This document shows positions 1 to 8,137 of a stretch of 43,224 nt of DNA, piece by piece. The notes under the pieces are model-generated. The model saw only the letters and a list, made by a program, of their open reading frames with translations, made no database searches and was not told where the DNA came from. Position 1 is the first letter of the stretch. Each line of letters opens with the position of its first letter. Origin of the DNA: Myxococcota bacterium (GTDB taxonomy: Bacteria; Myxococcota_A; UBA9160; UBA4427); NCBI GenBank assembly GCA_029243605.1, contig JAQWRT010000097.1, positions 1 through 43,224 of the forward strand, in the 5' to 3' direction. Both the position numbers and the translations under genes were made by a program.

Positions 1-83
1 ACCCACATGTACACAGTCAGGAGCAAAGAAAGCGCCCCCAGCAAGAAGAGCACGACACTCCCGAACATGAAAATCCTGCGCAT
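1..83 (-). CDS. N-terminal fragment of a membrane-anchored protein (cut by window edge)
   Basis: An ATG at 81-83 on the minus strand opens a frame that runs off the left edge. The visible residues begin MRRIFMFGSVVLFLLGALSL and continue with LLLTVYMW, which is a short positively charged start followed by a long hydrophobic stretch. That is a signal anchor or uncleaved signal peptide. An AGAAAGGG Shine-Dalgarno sequence lies about 7 bases upstream of the ATG. Only about 27 residues are visible, so the function cannot be judged. A strong hairpin at 131-157 separates it from the upstream VOC gene, so it probably has its own promoter or depends on read-through. Confidence 0.6.
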   Translation of the reverse strand, partial: MRRIFMFGSVVLFLLGALSLLLTVYMW

Positions 84-130
84 GGATAAACCCTTTCTGG
101 GGATCAGAGACTGCCCCACGAAATAGAGAT

Positions 131-157
131 GGAGGCCGCGCCCAAGGCGCGGCCTCC
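131..157 (-). terminator. perfect 12-bp hairpin between VOC gene and left-edge gene
   Basis: GGAGGCCGCGCC, a 3-base loop CAA, and the exact reverse complement form a very stable GC-rich stem. It lies 23 bases beyond the stop of the minus-strand VOC gene. No T-tract follows on the minus strand, so it is either a weak intrinsic terminator or an RNA-stabilising 3' end. Confidence 0.6.
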
Positions 158-179
158 ACGATTCAAATGTCGTACACGA

Positions 180-596
180 TCAACCCGCGTTCGGGCCGCT
201 GATACCCGCGGGCGTCTCGTCGTGATGCTGCAAGATTTCCACCTGGTAGCCGTCGGGATCGCTCACGAATGCAGCCGTGACTGGCCAGTCGCCCAAGCGC
301 TCCGGCGGCGAAATCGACTCTGCTCCCGCATCAATACAACGCTGGTAGAGACCTTCACAATCATCGGTGCTCAGGTAGAGCTTCCAAAAGGCATTGCCGT
401 GATCTATGGGTCCCTCTTGGTCATGGTGCCGGGCGAGTTGAATCCGATTTCCGTCGGCGCCCGCCAGAACCACTTCAGTCACGTTGGGGATCTCGATTCG
501 GTGTGTAATCTCGAGACCGAGCACTGTCTCATAGAAATGAACGGACTTTTCGAGATCTGTCACATTGATGCAGTACTGGTCGACACTCGTCTTCAT
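180..596 (-). CDS. VOC (glyoxalase/bleomycin-resistance) family protein
   Basis: A 138-residue protein with the two beta-alpha-beta-beta-beta modules of the vicinal oxygen chelate fold. The first module starts VTDLEKSVHFYETVLGLEIT near residue 12. The second ends with FVSDPDGYQVEILQHH near residues 110-125, where DPDGY-x-VE(I/L) is the hallmark strand with the metal-binding Glu. The length suits a single-domain VOC protein of the lactoylglutathione-lyase-like group. The substrate cannot be read from sequence. The ATG at 596 follows AAAGGGA with 7-base spacing. It stands alone on the minus strand, with a hairpin beyond its stop. A second, less similar VOC gene lies at the far end of the window (42654-43037). 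Confidence 0.88.
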   Translation of the reverse strand: MKTSVDQYCINVTDLEKSVHFYETVLGLEITHRIEIPNVTEVVLAGADGNRIQLARHHDQEGPIDHGNAFWKLYLSTDDCEGLYQRCIDAGAESISPPERLGDWPVTAAFVSDPDGYQVEILQHHDETPAGISGPNAG

Positions 597-970
597 ATTG
601 CTGTCCCTTTAGCATTTTTCTCGGCACACCTGATCGCGTGCCGGCCCTTAACTTTTCCCTAACCCTGAGTTCTACCGTCGTCGCCCCCGAGACAAATGTC
701 ACCAAGCCCCGCGCAGGGGGACTTCTCTAAAGAGGCCTCGTTTAGGCGACACAGGGATAGCAATACTCTACAGCGGACTGAAGTAGACTCCACCTAAGCG
801 GCCCCCAGACCGCCAAGGTCATGCGAGTGAAGCCCATCCAGCTCTCCTCTCCTCATGAGGGCGAGGCCCCTTCCGAAGGCATCGAAATTAGGCGGCCAAA
901 CGCGTTCTTGAGTCCGAAACCCCTCGAGGCCTGGTATCGTTAGGGCTCTAAAAACTGCTGGAGAGCCGGC
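597..970. other. 374-bp divergent intergenic region with an SD-masking hairpin
   Basis: This stretch separates the minus-strand VOC gene from the plus-strand amine oxidase and must hold both promoters. I could not pick convincing -35/-10 or -24/-12 elements. The clear element is at its right end: GGCTCT (944-949) and AGAGCC (962-967) are exact inverted repeats with a 12-base loop. The second arm overlaps the GGAG Shine-Dalgarno at 960-963 of the amine oxidase. Long open frames crossing here are antisense to the flanking genes and have no recognisable protein features. Confidence 0.5.
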
Positions 971-2848
971 ATGGAAAACATGTTTGGACTTGTCCGCCCG
1001 AAAACTCTGAGAATCCGAATCGCGAATTGGGGCCGACTCTCTGCCCTCACGCTCATGATCCTCTTGTGTCCATTGCCCTCGGGCGCCGTGGCCCCCTTTA
1101 CCGATCACGATGTCGTCATCGTTGGAGCCGGAGCGGCGGGCCTCTATGCCGCTTATACCCTGGAGAATCTCGGCTACGACGTGCTGGTCGTTGAAGCACG
1201 ACACGAACACGGTGGCCGCATCGGTTCCCAGATGCTCGGAGACGTCCGTGTCGAGAATGGCGCCGAGGAGCTCTACGGGTCTCAGAACAATTTCGTTTTC
1301 AACGACATTAGAGCGGCCTACGGAACCGGCGCGCAGGTCAGGATCTTCAAGGGGGGCTCGACCCAGGATCAACTCATCTCGATGGACGGCGGAAGCACCT
1401 GCTGGGTCGATACTGGGGATTGCTACCTCGACGCGGACATCGACAAGTACTGGGCATTCTCCAGCGATGTGTGGACTCACGACAATGACCCCACCGACCC
1501 CCTCGTTTCGACCTATCTCGCCAACGTCTTGGGCGTCGGCCCCACAAACCGGGCATACCATCTCTATCAGGCCGCCTCACCCGCGGGCGAATACGGGACC
1601 ACGGTCACTCTCCTGGGCTTGCGATCGCTCTCACGCGAGGGGAATGCCTGGTCGCTCTCGGAGCGACTCTATGGACTCGCCCCCGTGGGCTATCGAGACG
1701 CTCTAGACGCTCTCTATTTCGGGTCACTCGTTCCAAATGTGGTTTATAACAGCCCGGTCACGGTGGTCGATACAGCGGGACCCAAGCCTGTCGCCCTCGA
1801 CGCCAACGGCGTCTACCACTACGCCAGCGCGATCATCATGACTGTATCCATCGGGGTCCTCCAAGCCGAAATGATCGATTTCATTCCGGATCTCCCTGCG
1901 GCCAAGGTCTCGGCCTACAACACCATAGGCATGGGGAAGGGAATGAAAATCTCCCTTCGGTTCAACAACGCCTTCTGGAACGAAGCCAAGATGATGGACG
2001 TGATCACCGAAGGGCCAACCGCTCAGTGCTGGAATCCCGGAAAATATCAAGTGGGAACAGCAGACCACGTCCTGACCTGTTTCATCATGGGCGAAAACTC
2101 AGATTTCATGGAGGCACTGCCCAACGATGCGGCCCGACTCAACCAGGCCCTGAATGATCTCGATCAAGTCTTCGCCGGCCTCGCCGCGCCCTCTTTCATC
2201 GAGGGCGTCGTGAGCAACTGGAGCGCGGACCCCTATATCCGCGGGAGCTACTCGTTCCCCGCACCGGGCACCCGGCCGGGCGGAACCACCATGCGCGAGG
2301 TCCTCGCCCAGCCTGTCGGGAGCGAACTCTACTTTGCAGGCGAAGCCACCCATAATACGGCGCCTTCAACGGTGCCCGGGGCGCTGCAGTCCGGCGAGCG
2401 GGCGGGCCAAGAGGTTCATGGCCAATTGGGCGGACCCCCGTCACCCGCGACCCCCTCGAGCGACTTTTCCGCGTCAGCTGAATCGGGCTCACCTCCCCTG
2501 GATGTGATTTTCACCGATCTCTCGACCCCACTCGCCACCTCCTGGAACTGGGATTTCGGCGACGGCGAGACCTCGAATAGCCAAAATCCCACTCATCAGT
2601 ATGTCGCCGCTGGCACCTATTCGGTCAGCCTGACAACCTCCAATGCAGCCGGCGCTCACACGCTTGTCCAGCCGAACCTCATCGCAGTTCCCGAGGCGAC
2701 TAGCCTCGCCCTTTGGCTCTCCGGGTTCATGGGTCTCGGTTTGCTGGCCAGGCGCAGGGAACAACGCCCGCTGCGGACCGGCCCATCGGAATTCCCCGAT
2801 CACCCAAATGGCCTGCTTTCCATCGGTGAGCACGCCGGTATTTGCTAG
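971..2848 (+). CDS. exported flavin amine oxidase with PKD domain and PEP-CTERM anchor
   Basis: A 625-residue FAD-dependent amine oxidase family protein. Residues 1-41 form a Sec-type signal (hydrophobic core near 24-34, end near SGAVA) with no twin-arginine motif. The FAD site follows directly: GxGxxG at 52-57, the ribose-binding Glu at 75 and GGRIG at 81-85. The C-terminal FAD motif, with YFAGEATH, lies near residue 460. A PKD domain with WDFGDGETS covers roughly 494-572. It is followed by a PEP-CTERM sorting signal: VPE at 573-575, a hydrophobic segment at about 578-593, then RRR at 594-596. The family oxidises amines or related C-N or C-C bonds with release of H2O2; the substrate here is unknown. 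The predicted site is the cell surface after exosortase processing. A 29-residue tail after the Arg cluster is longer than usual. GGAG precedes the ATG. No exosortase gene is present in this window. Confidence 0.87.
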   Translation: MENMFGLVRPKTLRIRIANWGRLSALTLMILLCPLPSGAVAPFTDHDVVIVGAGAAGLYAAYTLENLGYDVLVVEARHEHGGRIGSQMLGDVRVENGAEELYGSQNNFVFNDIRAAYGTGAQVRIFKGGSTQDQLISMDGGSTCWVDTGDCYLDADIDKYWAFSSDVWTHDNDPTDPLVSTYLANVLGVGPTNRAYHLYQAASPAGEYGTTVTLLGLRSLSREGNAWSLSERLYGLAPVGYRDALDALYFGSLVPNVVYNSPVTVVDTAGPKPVALDANGVYHYASAIIMTVSIGVLQAEMIDFIPDLPAAKVSAYNTIGMGKGMKISLRFNNAFWNEAKMMDVITEGPTAQCWNPGKYQVGTADHVLTCFIMGENSDFMEALPNDAARLNQALNDLDQVFAGLAAPSFIEGVVSNWSADPYIRGSYSFPAPGTRPGGTTMREVLAQPVGSELYFAGEATHNTAPSTVPGALQSGERAGQEVHGQLGGPPSPATPSSDFSASAESGSPPLDVIFTDLSTPLATSWNWDFGDGETSNSQNPTHQYVAAGTYSVSLTTSNAAGAHTLVQPNLIAVPEATSLALWLSGFMGLGLLARRREQRPLRTGPSEFPDHPNGLLSIGEHAGIC

Positions 2849-2900
2849 GCTCGGCCCACCGATTCATCCACCCACCATTCGGCACAACGAAGGAGTTTCA

Positions 2901-3551
2901 ATGAAGACCGGCGAGCTGCTAATCGCCCTCACGGCCACAATGCTTTTGGCCTCGAGCGCTGCGGCGCAAAACAACTTCAACTACCCCAAACCTTATGTCC
3001 AAATCGCAGGCCTATATGGGCTCTGCAACTGGAGCGGGCACAATGCCTCCGGAGACTGCTCCGAAAACTTCGACAGTTCCTTCGGTTTCAATTTCCGGGG
3101 TGGAGCCCGACTCAACCGCTGGTTTGCCGTAGAGGGACAGGTCGAATGGGCATCGGGATACGACGCCACACCGGCTGGCATAGCCAGCGCAACGACGCCC
3201 AATCTCACACGTGCCACCATCGACACGCTGGCCTACACGGTCAACGCGCGCTTCTACCCGACCGAGGGCCGAATTCAGCCCTACGCCATTGCCGGAATCG
3301 GGGGCCAAAACGCCTGGCTCGATACCAACCTCGGGAACAGCGATACCTTCACGTCGTTCATCGGTCGATTTGGCGTGGGGGCCGACCTCTACTTGACCGA
3401 AAACCTCGCCCTAACCGGCGAGTTCACTTACGTCGCGGCCACCGAGGCCTCCGCGCGGTACTACGATTGGTATAACGTGTGGACGACCAATAGCGGCGTC
3501 GATCCGAGCTACATGGCGGTGAGCTGGGGCCTCTTGTACTCGTTCTACTAA
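2901..3551 (+). CDS. outer-membrane beta-barrel protein (OmpA/OmpX-like porin fold)
   Basis: The start is the ATG at 2901, preceded by AAGGAG with a 5-base gap. An open frame extends further upstream but lies inside the amine oxidase gene. The 216-residue product begins with a clear signal peptide ending LLASSAAAQ (cleavage near residue 20). Amphipathic, aromatic-rich strands follow: YVQIAGLYGL, FNFRGGARL, WFAVEGQVEW, YTVNARFYP, YAIAGIGGQ, FIGRFGVGADLYL and LTGEFTYVAA. The last strand, MAVSWGLLYSFY, ends in an aromatic residue as BAM substrates do. Two Cys in the first loop (near 33 and 46) could form a disulfide. It follows the amine oxidase by 52 bases on the same strand and may be co-transcribed. 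Confidence 0.82.
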   Translation: MKTGELLIALTATMLLASSAAAQNNFNYPKPYVQIAGLYGLCNWSGHNASGDCSENFDSSFGFNFRGGARLNRWFAVEGQVEWASGYDATPAGIASATTPNLTRATIDTLAYTVNARFYPTEGRIQPYAIAGIGGQNAWLDTNLGNSDTFTSFIGRFGVGADLYLTENLALTGEFTYVAATEASARYYDWYNVWTTNSGVDPSYMAVSWGLLYSFY

Positions 3552-3582
3552 GGCCTCTCGAGCAATCAAGTGGCGACCGATC

Positions 3583-3628
3583 GTCTCAGCCGGGCCTCGA
3601 AGGCACCCCTTCAGCGCCCGGCTGAGAC
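3583..3628. terminator. inverted repeat between convergent genes
   Basis: GTCTCAGCCGGG at 3583-3594 and its exact reverse complement at 3617-3628 are 12-bp arms around a 22-base loop. The right arm overlaps the last codons of the glucosaminidase gene on the minus strand. The position between two convergent genes fits a bidirectional transcription terminator. There is no clean T-tract. Confidence 0.55.
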
Positions 3629-4495
3629 CACGCGCGCCCACTCAGGCTTGCCCTCCAAGACCGCGTCGTCGAAATCATCGAGCCGGTGGCCGCGAATGAT
3701 CGCGCGCAGTTCGCGCACATAATCTGCCCCACGCGCCGAGTAGGCGAGCAATTCTCCGGCCAACTCCGCCCCTGTCACCGGCCGCCCATCGGCTCGAAGC
3801 CGTGCGCGCAGTGCGCGCAAGCCCGCGTAGGCTCGAGCCCCATTTAGATTCTCCATATAGGCCCGGGCGGCGTGGCAAATATTCTCGAATTTGGCCAGGC
3901 GCACATCCGCGCCCCGAGCGAGCATGAAGGGCTGATTCGGGTTCGAAGTGTGTTGGCCGAAGAGCGCATTGCCCTCAATGGCAAATCGGGAACGGCCCCA
4001 GCCGCTTTCTTCCGCAGCCTGGGCGAGAACCAGACTCACGGGCACTTCGTCCACACGCTCCAGCAATCCTGAAATCGGCTCAGCCGGCGCTCCATACCGC
4101 TTCGAAAGCGCCTCTACGAACTCCCTGTCTTTTTTGGGCCGCTCGGCTGCGGGGCCGAGGGAAAGCAACCGAGCGCGATCAGCCGCCAACCCCCTATTCA
4201 CCTGCAGCGCCGAGGGCAACAGAATTCGGAGGAAGAGATCGACGCGCTGGGCGGGCAAATCATTCAAATCGCTGGGGAGCCGATCGATCTGAATTGACGG
4301 CACTCGCGCACTCTCCCGCAAGCTCTCGAGTGAACCGCCGTGTTCACTGAAGAAAACATAGAGCCCTTGGGCTGAGTCCAGAGTCTTCGCCGGAGGCCCT
4401 TCGAGTGAGCAAACCGTTTCCCCGGCCAGCACATCGAACTGGATCAATAGGCAGAGCAAAGTCGACAGACAGACCATTCGCCCAGGCCGTCTCAT
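3611..4495 (-). CDS. Bax-like exported glucosaminidase-fold protein
   Basis: A 294-residue protein read from the ATG at 4495, which gives a charged start (MRRPGR), a hydrophobic core and an end near VLAGETVCS, a plausible signal peptide. The open frame continues upstream to 4624, but those residues look non-coding. The core motif AQAAEESGWGRSRFAIEGN followed by ALFGQ, at about residues 158-181, is the signature of Bax and related mannosyl-glycoprotein endo-beta-N-acetylglucosaminidase domains. The Glu of ESGWG (about 163) is the likely catalytic acid. The family cleaves or binds peptidoglycan glycan strands in the periplasm. It lies just downstream of the Nudix gene on the same strand and is probably co-transcribed. 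Cellular role is unassigned. Confidence 0.82.
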   Translation of the reverse strand: MRRPGRMVCLSTLLCLLIQFDVLAGETVCSLEGPPAKTLDSAQGLYVFFSEHGGSLESLRESARVPSIQIDRLPSDLNDLPAQRVDLFLRILLPSALQVNRGLAADRARLLSLGPAAERPKKDREFVEALSKRYGAPAEPISGLLERVDEVPVSLVLAQAAEESGWGRSRFAIEGNALFGQHTSNPNQPFMLARGADVRLAKFENICHAARAYMENLNGARAYAGLRALRARLRADGRPVTGAELAGELLAYSARGADYVRELRAIIRGHRLDDFDDAVLEGKPEWARVVSAGR

Positions 4496-4648
4496 CCACT
4501 CGCCTGAGCCCAATCTCCAAACATCTGACCAACCCATACCTGATGCCCCCCCACTTCTCGCAACCACAGCGTCAGGCTCGCCATGAACCAGACAATCCCT
4601 TCGGACGAGCGGGCGAGCATACAAAAAAAAGTAAGCCCGCAGCGCGGC

Positions 4649-5377
4649 CTAAACCTCGTCGATAACGGATTTTCCGTGCTTGAAATAGACGAAGGGGCCC
4701 TTGTCCTCGGGTCGATGTCCATTCTCAAGGCGCCTCCCTACCTCCCCGAGAACCATCCGGGTAATATTCGGCAATTCCAGCGCTCGGGCCCGGTCCAATG
4801 TGACCCAATGAAGCTCCAAAAGTTCACCGGACCCCCCGGATCTTGGCTCCCCCTGGATCAGGTCCACATCGGCCATGAAAAAACGAGCATCGAATCGGCG
4901 ATTTCTGTAGGGCGGAGTAATCGCCCTGGCCACCAAGTGCAGGGTATCCAGGCGGGGATTAATCCCGTGCTCTAGAAAATCATTCCATTGGGGCGATCGA
5001 CTCACCAATGTCGGCGAATCGGCTTCTCCCAGGACGAGACCCGTTTCTTCGAACGTTTCGCGAATCGCCGCCATCGCCAGAGCCCGCGCGCGAGTCTCGG
5101 AGACGCTCAGACTCAGGCGCTTCAAGACGGCTGGATGCAAATCGAGAGGCGGCCTCAAACGACCGTCTCCGGGGTCGACCTTGCCCCCCGGAAACACGAA
5201 CTTGTTGGGCATGAACTTGTGCCCGGCTGAGCGCTTGCCCATCAAAACCTGGGGACCCTCATTTGCCTGGCGCACAAGAATCAAGGTCGCTGCGTCTTTC
5301 GGGCGGACCGCCCTCCCCCGCGAACGAATCTCGGCCTTGGAGATGTAGTTGGGATCGTGGCCGCCTGCTTCAGACAA
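4649..5377 (-). CDS. NUDT19-type Nudix hydrolase (probable CoA or acyl-CoA diphosphatase)
   Basis: The Nudix box is present but split. VFPGGKVDPGD (about residues 60-70) is followed by an insert of roughly 27 residues before AIRETFEETGL (about 104-114), which supplies the metal-binding RE-x2-EE. An insertion inside the Nudix box is typical of the NUDT19/RP2 group, which hydrolyses CoA and acyl-CoA esters to phosphopantetheine products. I place the start at the TTG at 5377 (242 residues): AGGAAAGG at 5385-5392 stands 7 bases before it. The alternative ATG at 5488 would leave only 16 bases to the divergent gene at 5505. The acyl-CoA-rich context fits a CoA-recycling role, which is an inference. 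Confidence 0.8.
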   Translation of the reverse strand: MSEAGGHDPNYISKAEIRSRGRAVRPKDAATLILVRQANEGPQVLMGKRSAGHKFMPNKFVFPGGKVDPGDGRLRPPLDLHPAVLKRLSLSVSETRARALAMAAIRETFEETGLVLGEADSPTLVSRSPQWNDFLEHGINPRLDTLHLVARAITPPYRNRRFDARFFMADVDLIQGEPRSGGSGELLELHWVTLDRARALELPNITRMVLGEVGRRLENGHRPEDKGPFVYFKHGKSVIDEV

Positions 5378-5504
5378 ATCGTAGACCTTTCCTAATAGGA
5401 TTTTCGAAAGCCATACGCAGGGTAACCCGATCGCCTGCCACCCACTATTGCCTCGACAATCTACCGATCCCAAGCCATAGTAGGCCAATGTTCTGGAGAA
5501 AAAT

Positions 5505-6527
5505 ATGACGAGAGAACGGGTCCGCTTCGGACTCTGGTATGACTTCAGGCATCCAGCTCCTCGCGCCGAACCCTTCGAATCCTTCTACTCGTCCTGCCTT
5601 GAGCAAATCGCCTGGGCCGAAGAACTGGGCTTTGAGTCCGTGTGGCTCACCGAGCACCATTTCTGCGAAGACGGCTATACCCCCTCGCCCCTCGTCATTG
5701 CCGGCGCCATCGCCGCGCGAACCCGATCCATGCGGATCGGAACCAACCTGATGCTTCTCCCCATCGCCGACCCCATCCGCGTTGCCGAGGACGCCGCTGC
5801 CGTAAGTATTCTCTCGGGTGGGCGCTTCGATCTGGGAGTGGGCCTGGGCTACCGGCAAATGGAATTTGACGAGTTCAAGGTCCCGATCCGAAATCGCCCC
5901 AGCCGCATGGAAGAAGGAGTCGAAATTATTCGGCGAGCCTGGCGAGGCGAACCGATCCGTTTTTCCGGCCGACGATTCGAAATCGGCGATGTGGCCGTAG
6001 GGCCAGTCCCCGAAGACCCGCCCCGGATCCTCATGGGTGGAATGTCCGAACCCGCAATTCACCGGGCGGCCCGAATCGGCGATGGTTTCCTTTCCACCGG
6101 GGGCATCGGGCACGACATTTACCGCTCCGCCCTCGCTGCCGAGGGGCGCAGCGGTGACATTTTCGCGGGCCACTGGGCAATCGTCTCTCCTGACCCCGAG
6201 GCGGAGGCCCGGAAACTCGAACCCCATATTCTCTACCAAGCCAATAATTACATCGACTGGGGAGCCTTCGGCCCTCCCGGCGAGGTGCCCCGCTTCCCCA
6301 CCGGAAGAGATGCCCTCAATGAAGGTCTCTACGAGTGCTGGGATGCCGATACGGCGATCAAGGAGTTGACCCGATTCCTGCGGGATTCCCCCGAGATTCG
6401 CGACGTCCATTTTTGGGCCCAATTCCCCGGCGAACCCGTGGAGAGCGGCAGTCGGCGGATCCAATACATGGCCTCAGAGGTACTTCCGGCGGTCCGCAAG
6501 GCTCTGGAGACAAGCCGCGAGAGCTGA
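5505..6527 (+). CDS. LLM-class flavin- or F420-dependent oxidoreductase
   Basis: A 340-residue TIM-barrel protein of the bacterial luciferase-like monooxygenase superfamily. Family marks are AEELGFESVWLTEHHF near residues 34-50, MRIGTNLMLLP near 77-87 and ILSGGRFDLGVGLGYR near 102-118, a strongly conserved block. ILMGGMSEPAIHRAARIGDGF near 173-193 is the second signature. Members use FMNH2 with O2, or coenzyme F420, and sequence alone does not separate the two here. GGAG with 6-base spacing precedes the ATG. The gene is divergent from the Nudix gene and convergent with the SDR at 6603. Two more LLM genes occur in the window, but they are not tandem copies. Confidence 0.9.
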   Translation: MTRERVRFGLWYDFRHPAPRAEPFESFYSSCLEQIAWAEELGFESVWLTEHHFCEDGYTPSPLVIAGAIAARTRSMRIGTNLMLLPIADPIRVAEDAAAVSILSGGRFDLGVGLGYRQMEFDEFKVPIRNRPSRMEEGVEIIRRAWRGEPIRFSGRRFEIGDVAVGPVPEDPPRILMGGMSEPAIHRAARIGDGFLSTGGIGHDIYRSALAAEGRSGDIFAGHWAIVSPDPEAEARKLEPHILYQANNYIDWGAFGPPGEVPRFPTGRDALNEGLYECWDADTAIKELTRFLRDSPEIRDVHFWAQFPGEPVESGSRRIQYMASEVLPAVRKALETSRES

Positions 6528-6602
6528 TCGTCCACCCCGCCACACGAAAGACTCGGCGAAGTGCGGGATTGGGAGCGAAAGCCGGAGTGACCCCCTCGGT
6601 GG

Positions 6603-7370
6603 CTAGGCGTCGATCACATTCGATCGCACGAGCACACCCCCATCGACCACCAAATCGTGCCCCGTTACAAAGGACGACTTTTCCGAGCAGAGGTAGACCA
6701 CTGCGTCGGCGATCTCCTCGGGCTCGGCCAAGCGTCCCATGGCGTGGGCGTTCAATGTCTTCTCCCGAAGCTCGGGCATTTTATCGAGATAGAAGTCCAT
6801 GCCCCCCGAGCGAATACCCCCCGGGCAGACTGTATTCACCCGCACCCCCCGGCGAGCGTATTCCACCGCCGCCGCTTTACTGAGAGTGATCACGCCGCCC
6901 TTCGCAGCCGCGTAGGCGGATTGAAAATACTCACCCCGCAGGCCCGAGACCGACGCGATATTCACGATGGCCCCACCGCCCGAGGACTCGATGAGAGGGA
7001 GCTGGTATTTCATGCAGAGCCAGACCCCCCTCAGCGTGACCCCCATACAGCGATCCCACTCGTCCTCGTCCAACTCGGTCAACGGTTTACTGAGGGTCCC
7101 CAGGGCCGCATTATTGGACACCGCATGAAGGCCGCCAAAAGCCTCCTGAGTTCGCTGGAGAACCGCCTGGATATCGTGTGCACTCGCCATATCCGCCTGG
7201 ACGAAGAGCCCCTCGCCCCCCTGCGCACGGAGACATTCGAGCGATTCATTTCCCCCGGTGGCGTCGATGTCGGCGATCACCACCCGAGCGCCCTCCCGGG
7301 CCAGAGCCAACACCGTAGCCCGGCCCGTCCCCGCGCCGCCGCCCATGACCAGGGCAACCTTATCCCTCAT
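6603..7370 (-). CDS. SDR-family NAD(P)-dependent oxidoreductase
   Basis: A classical 255-residue short-chain dehydrogenase. The cofactor motif GGGAGTG is at residues 10-16. Asp at 34 and 36 after the second strand suggests NAD preference. NNAA is at 86-89, the catalytic Ser near 140, and Tyr153-x3-Lys157 in SAYAAAK. PGGIRSGG near 182-189 and the C-terminal FVTGHDLVVDGG are also typical of the family. It oxidises or reduces a hydroxyl/keto substrate, probably a 3-hydroxyacyl or alicyclic compound given the neighbours. Its start overlaps the end of the crotonase gene by 11 bases, so the two are translationally close. It is the last gene of the minus-strand run. Confidence 0.93.
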   Translation of the reverse strand: MRDKVALVMGGGAGTGRATVLALAREGARVVIADIDATGGNESLECLRAQGGEGLFVQADMASAHDIQAVLQRTQEAFGGLHAVSNNAALGTLSKPLTELDEDEWDRCMGVTLRGVWLCMKYQLPLIESSGGGAIVNIASVSGLRGEYFQSAYAAAKGGVITLSKAAAVEYARRGVRVNTVCPGGIRSGGMDFYLDKMPELREKTLNAHAMGRLAEPEEIADAVVYLCSEKSSFVTGHDLVVDGGVLVRSNVIDA

Positions 7371-8136
7371 CGACTTTCTCCCTCCGACCCTGTTCGAGCA
7401 CAGCCTCTCGGCGCGCGCTCACCTCCGCTCCCAGAGCTCGCTCTGCTGAAGCGATTGATCTCTGCTCTTCCCAGGCCAATGCTTCCCGGTAGGGCATGCC
7501 GAAGCCTTCGTCGATCAGGGGCTTATATTGAGCCAGCACTTCGGGAACGCACGCGCACATAGCCTCGGCGATCTGCCGCGCCCTAGGAAGTAGTTCTTCG
7601 AGGGGAAGTACGTGGTTGACCAGGCCCCACTCGTAGGCCTGACGAGCGAATACGGGCATCCCAGTCAGAGAAATTTCCTTGGCCCGTGACAAACCGATCA
7701 GGCGAGGCAATTTCTGGCTCAAGCCCCAGCCTGGCAACATCCCCACCCGGGCGTGGGTATCGGCGAAGCGGGCCTCCTCCGATGCGATCAACACATCGCA
7801 GGCCAGGGCCATCTCGAAGCCCCCGGTAACCGCATGGCCGTTGATCGCACCAATGATGGGACCAGGGAAGGCTTCCATCGCTCGAGCGACCCGATTGTCG
7901 GCCTCCCCCGCCGCGCTCTGATCGCTATCCCCGAGTTCTTTGAGGTCGAAACCCGCGCAGAAAGCCTTCCCGCGACCGGTCAGGATGACCACCCGGATCC
8001 CCTCATCCCGGCGGCACTCTTCAAAAGCCTCGACAAAATCGCCCCGAAGCTCTCGTGACAAGGCGTTCATGCTCTTGGGGCGGTTCAGTGTTACCACTGC
8101 GTACCCCTCGCATTTTTCCAACAGAACCGTGTCCAT
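7360..8136 (-). CDS. enoyl-CoA hydratase/isomerase (crotonase) family protein
   Basis: A 258-residue crotonase. The oxyanion-hole blocks are present: GKAFCAGFDLKEL near 56-68 and INGHAVTGGFEMALACD near 98-114. The first catalytic Glu of hydratases is present (E108). The second, which sits in a PEI-like segment in rat hydratase, is replaced: the aligned segment FADTHARVGMLPGWG has His128 at that position. Family members with one glutamate often act as isomerases or other crotonase-fold enzymes, so a strict hydratase call is unsafe. The gene lies 1 base after the upstream SDR and overlaps the downstream SDR by 11 bases, a tight operon. Confidence 0.9.
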   Translation of the reverse strand: MDTVLLEKCEGYAVVTLNRPKSMNALSRELRGDFVEAFEECRRDEGIRVVILTGRGKAFCAGFDLKELGDSDQSAAGEADNRVARAMEAFPGPIIGAINGHAVTGGFEMALACDVLIASEEARFADTHARVGMLPGWGLSQKLPRLIGLSRAKEISLTGMPVFARQAYEWGLVNHVLPLEELLPRARQIAEAMCACVPEVLAQYKPLIDEGFGMPYREALAWEEQRSIASAERALGAEVSARREAVLEQGRREKVDEG

Positions 8137-8137
8137 C

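Noticed and set aside
129..662. 177-residue plus-strand frame
   Set aside because: Antisense to the VOC gene, which has clear family motifs and a ribosome-binding site; this frame has no domain.
794..1561. 255-residue minus-strand frame
   Set aside because: Antisense shadow of the amine oxidase FAD region; Gly/Asp/Val-rich composition typical of reverse frames in GC-rich genes.
971..3551. Complete PEP-CTERM/exosortase locus
   Set aside because: Only the substrate protein is present; no exosortase or polysaccharide synthesis genes surround it.
5445..6464. 339-residue minus-strand frame
   Set aside because: Shadow of the LLM gene, which carries conserved family blocks; this frame does not.
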